Source: Syngnathus acus
Lineage: Eukaryota > Chordata > Actinopteri > Syngnathiformes > Syngnathidae
NCBI RefSeq assembly: GCF_901709675.1
Contig: NC_051087.1
Coordinates: forward strand, 17,424,067 to 17,488,066
DNA length: 64,000 nt
Direction: 5' to 3'
Part shown: positions 57,857 through 64,000 of the stretch, piece by piece
Layout of the letters: every line of letters starts with the position of its first letter
Position numbering within the stretch: position 1 is the stretch's first letter
The notes under the pieces: model-generated
Told to the model about the DNA's origin: nothing
What the model saw: only the letters and a program-made list of their open reading frames with translations
Database searches by the model: none
Translations under genes and position numbers: made by a program

Positions 57857-58484
57857 TTATTCAAGATTCAAGAGTTTTTTATTCGCCATGTTTGAGCGTG
57901 CCAAACAAGGAATTTGACTTCGGTAAATCACACCCTCTGTTCAACATTTAGGTGACTAACAACACTCAGGACATGTGAAAAATGGCAAATATTCTCAAAC
58001 ATCCCCTGATCTTAAACTCCCAAAAGGGCAAGGAAAAACTCAAAACTCCAGCTAGGGGAAATGAGAAACCTTGAGAAGAGACCACAGATGGGAAGGTCCC
58101 TTATCCAGGATGACCAGGCTGCAATGGATGCAGAGAGGACACATAGTACAAACAGTGTAGACAAATTCAAAAAAGGTGTGGAGAGCAGGATGTTATTGCA
58201 CAGTAATGACTCTGAGACTCTAAGAGTGGTGTGAGTTCATCAGAGCAACAGCCTGGGGGAAGAAGCTGTCTCTGTGTCTGCTGGTTTTGGCGTACCGAGC
58301 TCTATAACGCCATCCGGAGGGGAGTAGTTCAAACAGACTGCAACCTGGGTGAGAAGGGTGTGTAGAGATGTTCCTTGCACGTTTCCTGGTCCTGGACAGG
58401 TACAAGTCTTGGATAGATGGGAGGTTGATTCCAATTATCTCTGCAGTCCTGATTGTCCGTTGCAGTCTGTGCTTGTCTTGTTTG
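57857..58484 (-). mobile_element. LINE-B 3' fragment, antisense, with inserted LINE-X UTR scrap
   Basis: The 3' tail ATTCAAGATTCAAGAG is at the left edge. The minus strand at 58484-58220 reads ANKQDKHRLQRTIRTAE, IIGINLPSIQDLYLSRTRKR and FFPQAVALMNSHHS, almost identical to the C-terminus at 7000-7247. 57985-58145 is a LINE-X 3' UTR piece (CATCCCCTGATCTTAAACTC, GAGAAACCTTGAGAAG). Confidence 0.85.
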
Positions 58485-58485
58485 T

Positions 58486-58888
58486 TAGCAAAACTAATTA
58501 TTTCTCCCAAATTATTAATCTCAGAAAAAACAATCCTAAATACTTATTTGATACAGCGGCAGAGCTAACACTACGCCAGCCGACCTCCGATAGCTCCTTC
58601 CACTCAGCCGACAAGTCCATGAAATATTTCACTCGAAAGATTGAATCCATTAGGGATGAGATCAGAATGACCATTCCAATCGCTCAGTCGAGACAATCGT
58701 GCAATAACCCTCTCAAATTTTAAAAGTGTGTCCCTTGAAAGGCTTACACAATTGGTTAGTGTGGCTAAACAAACAACCAGCCAAAATATTTAAAGAATTA
58801 TTTCAAATTTTAGGACCGTCCGTCTTAAATATAATTAATCTGTCTGTCTCCTCTGTTGGCACTGCCAACAGCCTTTAAAATCACTAAC
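58486..58888 (+). pseudogene. LINE-X linker segment
   Basis: KTNYFSQIINLRKNNPKYLF, DTAAELTLRQPTSDSSFHSA and SMKYFTRKIESIRDEIRMTI lie between endonuclease and RT in this LINE type. In-frame stop near 58722. It ends at the solo LTR. Confidence 0.7.
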
Positions 58889-59251
58889 TGTAACGGACAA
58901 ACAGTACAGCCAAGTGCAGTGTCAAGGGGAAGGGGATCGGTGGAGGGCTGGATGGCGGACCAGGAACCAGAGTGATCGGCGGGGCTTCTCACTGGCGGGA
59001 GCGGATCGCAGACAGGAGTGCTCTGGGGAGGATAGCGGCTGACTGCGGGGCAGGCTGGACAAGACAAACCGGTCAATAATCGAATCGGAGTCAAGCTTAC
59101 TTGGACCAGTGCACACATGGACATCACAAGACAAGCTGACAGGGAGTGATTGCGCTGGCTGTGCTGATGTAGCGCTCTCAATGAGCCCGTGCCAGGTGAC
59201 GGTGATTTCGACGACAAGGGGGGCGTGGTCGGGTGGCGCCTGCGCGTGACA
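58889..59251 (-). mobile_element. Solo LTR, gypsy type
   Basis: 363 bp with TGTAACGGAC...GCGCGTGACA on the plus strand. The inverse begins TGTCACGCGCAGGCGCCACC, closely like the first 20 bases of the gypsy LTR at 17343. Flanks CTAAC and CTATC are a 5-bp duplication with one change (58884-58888, 59252-59256). The LINE-X frame is continuous across it. Confidence 0.75.
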
Positions 59252-59256
59252 CTATC

Positions 59257-59428
59257 ATTAAACCGCTACTTAAGTGACCAAATCTCGACCCGGACTGTCT
59301 CAGTAATTATAGGCCGGTTTCAAATCTCCCATTCATTGCTAAACTTCTTGAAAAAGTAGTAGTGCTGCAGCTTATTGATAACATGGTCGCCAATACTCGA
59401 TTTGAATCTTTTCAGTCTGGTTTTAGAG
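59257..59428 (+). pseudogene. LINE-X RT fingers
   Basis: IIKPLLK, PNLDPDCLSNYRPVSNLPFI, AKLLEKVVVLQLIDNM and FESFQSGFRA: the start of the RT. Cut by the hAT at 59429; the frame resumes at 60272 with TNDLLIAMDSNTSSVLLLLD. Confidence 0.8.
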
Positions 59429-60263
59429 CAGTGGTTCCCAAACTTTTGCAGGCTGGCGCCCCCTTTGGCTCTCCAGTGAATTCCTAGCGCCCCCCCCCCC
59501 CCCCCCAAGGACCGGCATTTATATAAATAAATAATACATTTATATAAATAAATAAATAATACATTTATAATATCATTACCATTATGTTGAATTAGTGGGA
59601 GCCCTGAGTTTGTTTCTCAGAAACGAGCCGGTCCCATCTAGACGTAATCGGAGACAATGACACCCGAAGTGATTTAAGGTTTGTCTTTTATTGCAGGATG
59701 CTTGGTCTCCATGTGTTGAAGCAGTTTTGAATGCTTCACTGCCTGGTTAGTTAGCCTGTCGCCACATATTAGCTTTGCGGGCTCGACTGGGGAAACATGT
59801 CACGTGACCGGGACGAGTGTCTTGACCTGAATTAATTGATCGTCGATAAAAAAAAAAATTCTGTGCGGCTTGGCGGCCCGGTACCAAGTGACCCACGGAC
59901 CGGTACCGGTCCGCGGCCCGGTGGTTGGGGACCACTGCCCTAACCAGCTCAACACAACACAACACGGCGCGTTCTGGCGAGTCCCCAATTTCATGTTGAC
60001 TTGAACTCAAGATGATGTTGACCGCCAGAATGCGGTTTTTATTATAAGATAAAATTCTGAACATTACAAGCTTGAAATTACAAACCTGAGCTTTTGCTTT
60101 TGTAGTCTATGCTGTCGGATCTGACTGGGCCAGAGCGGCGTGTTGTGTACAAATCGACTGCCGCCCCTCTACCGCCCCCCTACCGCCCCTTTCTTCCTCA
60201 CCACCCCCCCAGATCTTTCCACCGCCCCCAGGGGTGCGGTACCGCCCACTTTGGGAACCACTG
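59429..60263. mobile_element. hAT element with exact 8-bp duplication
   Basis: Ends CAGTGGTTCCCAAAC and TTTGGGAACCACTG; TTTTAGAG duplicated exactly at 59421-59428 and 60264-60271. It contains a C-run of about 17 (59491-59507). It also contains a nested inverse piece of the 8453-type hAT (59508-59938, ending GGTTGGGGACCACTG). Confidence 0.85.
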
Positions 60264-60271
60264 TTTTAGAG

Positions 60272-60363
60272 CTAATCATTCACAGAGACAGCACTTGCTA
60301 AAGTGACTAATGATCTCCTCATAGCGATGGATTCAAACACTTCATCGGTCTTATTATTAGACT
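60272..60363 (+). pseudogene. LINE-X RT palm start
   Basis: After the hAT the frame gives KVTNDLLIAMDSNTSSVLLL, leading into the motif A region (LDLSAAFD in the other copy). It is interrupted at about 60364 by the tail of the antisense LINE-Y copy, whose (CTTAGA)n tail matches the target. Confidence 0.75.
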
Positions 60364-61895
60364 TAGACTTAGACTTAGACAAACTTTATTGTCATTTTGT
60401 AAACACTGGGTGCACACAAAACGAAATTACGTTGCATACGGCTTCCAACAATGTAGTGATATTGCGGCTGAATAAAAAGTGACATTCTATATAAAAATAT
60501 GAAATAAGATAAGTATAAAGTGCAGCAGTGATCAAGTATGTAAACAGTGCAGGGAACAAAACAGTATTTACAAAGTGTGCAGAGGAATGCTAAGTTTGAA
60601 TGTTCAACAGTCTGACGAGAGCAGGGAAAAAACTATTGCAGAACCTGGTGGACCTGCAGCGGATGCTGCGAAACCTCTTCCCAGAGGGCAGCAGGGAGAA
60701 CAGTCCATGGTGGGGGTGTGATGGGTCACTGATAATATTACGGGCTCGGGACACGCAGCGCTGGGATGACAAGTCCTGAATGGAGGGAAGAGGAGCCCCG
60801 ATGATCCTCTCTGCTGTCCTCACCACTCTCCTCACGTTCTTCCAATCGGAGGCGCTGCAACCTCCACACCACACCGAGAGACAGCTTGTCAGAATGCTCT
60901 CTATGGTGCTTCGGTAGAACGTCCTCATGATGGGTGGGAGCAGGTGGGCTCTCCTCACCCTCCGCAGGAAGTACAAGCGCTTCTGTGCCCTCTTGACCAG
61001 TGTCGTGGTGTTCACAGTCCAGGTGAGGTCGTCTGTGATGTGGACCCCCAGGAATTTAGTGCTGCTGACCACCTCCACAGCTGAGCTGTTGATGATCAAT
61101 GGAGCGTGCTGAGGCTGGTTCTTCCTGAAGTCGACGATGATCTCCTTCGTCTTCTCCACATTCAGGATCAGGCTATTGTCTCTGCACCAGCCCACCAACT
61201 GCTCCACCTCCTCTCTGTAGTCCAGGTCGTTGTTGTCACTGATGAGGCCCACCACCGTTGTGTCGTCTGCAAACTTCACGATGTGATTGGTGGTGAACCT
61301 GGGGACGCAGTCGTGTGTCATCAGGGTGAACAGCAGGGGGCTCAGGACGCAGCCCTGAGGGGAGCCTGTGCTGAGGGTGATGACATCTGAGGTGTTCTGT
61401 CCGACCCGGACTGACTGAGGTCTGTTGGTGAGGAAGTCTAGCAGCCAGTTTCGAAGGGGGGTGCTGAAGCCCAGGTGTTCTAGTTTTCCCACCAGATGCT
61501 GTGGAATGATGGTGTTAAACGCTGAGCTGAAGTCCAAGAACAGCAACCGCACGTGGGTGTTCCTCTCCTCCAGGTGAGCCAGGCTCAGGTGAAGAACGGA
61601 GGAGATGGCATCCTCAGTAGAGCGATTCTGCCGGTAGGCAAACTGGCACGGGTCGAATGTTGGGGGGAGTCTGGAGACGATGTGTTCTTTGAGCAGCCTT
61701 TCGAAGCACTTCATCATGATGGGAGTCAGTGCCACAGGTCTGTAGTCGTTCAATGAGGTGATTTGAGGTTTCTTCGGCACCGGAATGATGGAGTCAGCCT
61801 TGAAGCATACTGGCACTGTGGCTTGGCCCAGCGAGATGTTAAAAATGTCTGTGATGACACCAGCCAGCTGACCTGCACATTCCTTGAACACCCGC
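60364..61895 (-). mobile_element. LINE-Y second copy, cut by the retrovirus
   Basis: The tail of CTTAGA repeats (60358-60380, plus strand), a 3' UTR with TTTATTGTCA (inverse of AATAAA type) at 60387, and the RT at 60590-61895. Its upstream half is not seen because the retroviral LTR starts at 61896; it may continue beyond the window. Confidence 0.88.
60590..61895 (-). CDS. LINE-Y reverse transcriptase, open to the LTR junction (435 codons)
   Basis: The frame from 61895 down to the stop at 60590 is uninterrupted and nearly the same as residues 569-1001 of the intact copy at 44942-47947. It includes [46 protein letters not shown] and [13 protein letters not shown]. Only scattered substitutions are seen by eye (for example [10 protein letters not shown] versus [10 protein letters not shown]). 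Not a gene in itself; a disrupted LINE ORF. Confidence 0.88.
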
Positions 61896-62323
61896 TGTTA
61901 GGGTAGTGCTCACTCTAACTTATTTTGCAAGAACCACACTGGAGACAAGTTAGTCGTTTCAAACACCTGCAGGCGGAGAGTTCACTCGTCGCTGTGCTTA
62001 CAGCGATGGTCGAATGAAGTCTGAAGTCAGGCCTCATCAGGTGCATATTTATTGAGAAGAAACACAGTGGGGTTGAAAGTGGGGGTGTGAGAACCCAGGA
62101 AGGGGTGAAGACGCTCCCCTGCTGATCAAAGCATAGCAGGGGGCCTTTTACGACTTTGTGGAAACAAAGCAACTTTGATTGCTTCCTCTGCAGCTAGTCA
62201 ATCAGGTGAAAATATCTTAGCACTTTGGTCTACTACTTTGGTAAGACAGGACAAGCTAGGTAAATTATTACAGGTTACATTCCAACATAATCATACGATG
62301 AAGATATTCTGCAAACCCTAACA
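61896..62323 (-). repeat. Endogenous retrovirus 3' LTR
   Basis: 428 bp with inverted ends TGTTAGGG and CCCTAACA. On the minus strand it starts TGTTAGGGTTTGCAG right after a polypurine tract and carries CTCAATAAATATGC (AATAAA polyadenylation signal) near 62050. It is integrated in the LINE-Y RT at CCGC (61892-61895). The 5' LTR would lie to the right, outside the window. Confidence 0.88.
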
Positions 62324-62338
62324 TATCCCCCCTGTTTT
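62324..62338 (-). promoter_or_regulatory. Polypurine tract of the retrovirus
   Basis: The minus strand reads AAAACAGGGGGGATA immediately before the LTR's TGTTAGGG: the plus-strand priming site expected upstream of a 3' LTR. Confidence 0.8.
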
Positions 62339-62643
62339 ATCATATGAGTATGTCAAACCCGATCAATCAAACATAAGAAAGAAAATACAATGACAGCAAT
62401 AATTTCCAGTGAAGACGAGGCATTTCCCTCAATGCTCCAGTCCAAATTTTGTGTGCAACTGAAAAACCTGCGGCCAGATTAAAATGCAGGAAAAGAGTTA
62501 CACGGCCCCTCTGCCTTAGGCGACCAGAATGTTACCAATAAAAAAAGAAAAAGAAAAACACAGAAACAGTACGTCATTGTACCCATCACTTGCCAGGCAT
62601 TTTCGATGGTCAAATCATCAAGTTTCTGTAAAAGAATGCTGAG
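62339..62643 (-). other. Retroviral segment between env and the 3' LTR
   Basis: About 300 bp with no ORF of note. It is consistent with a short 3' untranslated region; no accessory gene is visible. Confidence 0.6.
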
Positions 62644-64000
62644 CTAAACAGCATCTACGCAACCCACGTCTCGCAGCACATCATAGTCATCACATCCGTC
62701 ATCTCTGAGAAGTTGTATATGCACTTGTGCCACGGTAGAAGACACAAACCTTGTCACAGCAGACTTCAAACACGGGATAACACAGGTCGTAAACAAGCAC
62801 AACAATACCAGCACAGCAAGCACAGGCGTCACAAGTCTCAACAGCAACTGCCACCACGCGCCAGAGAATAGCCATGAAAAGAAATCCCATTGATGTGGGA
62901 TGTTATCCTCCGACATGGCCTGCTGCAAATTCCTCAGTGAGTTCATGGCTTCCTTGATGTGCGTGTCGTTATCTCCTGGAATGTATGTGCAACAGGAAGT
63001 CCCAATGATGTGGCACACACCACCTTGTGCTGCCGTCAACAAGTCCAGAACCATCCTGTTTTGCAAGACCATTAGTCTAATAGCCTGGATCTCTCTATTT
63101 TGTCCATCATCGACTTGCAGTGAGAGGTTCACAAAGGATTGAAAACGATAGTTCAGTGTCTCGATGAAGAGAGATTGTTTTCCAACTCCGATCCAAGGAA
63201 AAAGCGCATGAACAACTTTGTTTCCGACAGGCCATATTTTATGGTCGTCCGGAACATTTGCACCCCAGACAGGGTCATGGGGGTCAAAGGTTGTAATCGC
63301 CCTGCGGCGACGTCCAGAAGAGTTGTGTGCTGTCGTCAGCTGACGATGTTGAATCCTGTAGGTGTGGTCTGTCACCCACACTGGTGCACACACTCCTGTC
63401 CAGTTGGCGGGCAGCATCAGATAAACCTTGTGACCACAAAGCCACCAGCCGTTCTGTATGAAGTATGTTCCGTTTGATGGTGCAGCCATGTTGGTCGGAG
63501 AGCCCTCACCACCTGAAATGGCTCTCTTATCTTGACACTCAGTGGCGATGTCCAAAGCTCCCATCCAGTTCCCTCCTGGAGAGCAGTCTCTGTCAATGCA
63601 TTTGTGGGTCTCACTTCCTTGGATGTAACACGTATAGTTCACTCCAGGTGGCCGGTCTGTGAAGGCCACCTGCGGCAGTGTCCGTCCTTTAACAGTCACA
63701 TTGAGATTTGTCCAGAAAAGCTGATCACAGGTACCTTCCGCAAGTCCAGGGCGGGACGGGTCGGCATCACTGACTGTGACAGCACGGTGTTGATATCCAA
63801 CTCCTCCCATGGATGCCATGCATTTCGCTTCAGTGACATTCATTGCTCTGGCCTCCAAGTGAACTTGTGTGGAGGACGGAGGGAGTTTGGAACACACATA
63901 GCAGCCCTCCTGTGTGTGCGATCTCACAGTGAATTTGACGTAGCGGTACCACGTGTTGGTTTCGTATGGGTTTCTCGGGTCCCATGACCAGTCCTCAAAG
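62644..64000 (-). CDS. env: Endogenous retrovirus Env, open to the window edge (N-terminus missing)
   Basis: About 451 codons without a stop from the right edge to 62644; the signal peptide and early SU lie outside. The first supplied Met-like codon (63927) is a GTG inside the frame, so it is not the start. SU shows many cysteines and N-glycosylation sites. A furin-type site SGRRRRA separates SU from TM. TM has a heptad-like region, LQNRMVLDLL and the CX6CC motif CHIIGTSCC that marks gamma-type envelopes. A hydrophobic membrane span follows near residues 365-390 of the supplied frame, then a cytoplasmic tail of about 45 residues. Gamma-type Env genes are known in percomorph genomes, including a captured one; presence of an adjacent LTR and polypurine tract argues this is part of a provirus. 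Confidence 0.9.
   Translation of the reverse strand, partial: FEDWSWDPRNPYETNTWYRYVKFTVRSHTQEGCYVCSKLPPSSTQVHLEARAMNVTEAKCMASMGGVGYQHRAVTVSDADPSRPGLAEGTCDQLFWTNLNVTVKGRTLPQVAFTDRPPGVNYTCYIQGSETHKCIDRDCSPGGNWMGALDIATECQDKRAISGGEGSPTNMAAPSNGTYFIQNGWWLCGHKVYLMLPANWTGVCAPVWVTDHTYRIQHRQLTTAHNSSGRRRRAITTFDPHDPVWGANVPDDHKIWPVGNKVVHALFPWIGVGKQSLFIETLNYRFQSFVNLSLQVDDGQNREIQAIRLMVLQNRMVLDLLTAAQGGVCHIIGTSCCTYIPGDNDTHIKEAMNSLRNLQQAMSEDNIPHQWDFFSWLFSGAWWQLLLRLVTPVLAVLVLLCLFTTCVIPCLKSAVTRFVSSTVAQVHIQLLRDDGCDDYDVLRDVGCVDAV

Larger units (their letters stand above)
56398..60363 (+). mobile_element. LINE-X, plus-strand copy, riddled with insertions
   Basis: Pieces in order: inter-ORF segment 56398-56466; endonuclease 56820-57856; linker 58486-58888; RT start 59257-59428; RT palm start 60272-60363. 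They are interrupted by a hAT (56467-56815), a LINE-B 3' end (57857-58484), a solo LTR (58889-59251), another hAT (59429-60263) and LINE-Y (from 60364). The endonuclease tracts here are those missing from the minus-strand LINE-X copy. Confidence 0.8.

Noticed and set aside
63139-63987. Plus-strand frames over the env region
   Set aside because: Antisense to the motif-bearing Env frame.

Overview
The window is vertebrate nuclear DNA, almost certainly a teleost and probably a percomorph. The evidence is spliced exons of an ATP-gated channel gene (P2X3 type), Tc1, pogo and hAT transposons with diagnostic target-site duplications, L2/CR1-group and RTE-like LINEs, tRNA-derived and CCATCC-type fish repeats, a chromodomain Ty3/gypsy element, a BEL/Pao element, and an endogenous retrovirus with a gamma-type envelope gene. 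There are no bacterial-style operons. Most long open frames are transposon proteins or their antisense shadows. In this annotation LINE-X means a two-ORF LINE with a (GTCAA)n tail, LINE-Y and LINE-Z mean two related one-ORF LINEs, and LINE-B means an L2-like LINE with a TTGAATC tail.

Layout. 1-4.9 kb: a LINE scrap, then two nested stacks (hAT > pogo-like > pogo-like, and TA-element > hAT > TA-element). 4.95-13.28 kb: one Tc1 element on the minus strand, split by two LINE 3' fragments and by a 4.4-kb LTR-like insertion that itself holds a hAT and a pogo-like element. 13.3-14.3 kb: an RTE-like RT scrap and a SINE-like repeat. 15.88-33.64 kb: six consecutive exons of the P2X receptor gene (plus strand). 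Their lengths (78, 142, 137, 94, 66, 78 nt) and phases join into one frame. The 14.5-kb intron between exons two and three holds a nearly complete chromovirus (17.34-22.45 kb), a pogo-like element encoding a DNA-binding domain, split LINE and SINE copies, a 162-bp satellite and a second pogo element. 34-43.4 kb: hAT, LINE, SINE, Harbinger and gypsy debris, including a nearly complete LINE RT at 38.7-41.1 kb.

43.4-64 kb is a dense retroelement pile-up. A broken minus-strand LINE-X contains a LINE-Y copy with an unbroken 1001-codon endonuclease/RT ORF. A BEL/Pao remnant is interrupted by a full-length LINE-Z flanked by a 54-bp target duplication. A second, plus-strand LINE-X carries several hATs, a solo LTR and LINE insertions. 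One of these, a second LINE-Y copy, is the target of an endogenous retrovirus whose 3' LTR and open env frame run off the right edge.

The only host gene I can support is the P2X3-like receptor. Its first exons and last exon were not found. The most interesting observations are: (i) two related LINEs start with a perfect TISU/YY1-type initiator that contains the start codon of their single ORF; (ii) five different non-autonomous DNA transposons each keep only the DNA-binding N-terminus of a transposase; (iii) the env frame is unbroken up to the window edge; (iv) one LINE has a 54-bp target duplication; and (v) several frameshifts fall in homopolymer runs, so some apparently dead ORFs may be assembly artefacts. 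All calls are from reading the sequence and recalled family knowledge; no searches were run.
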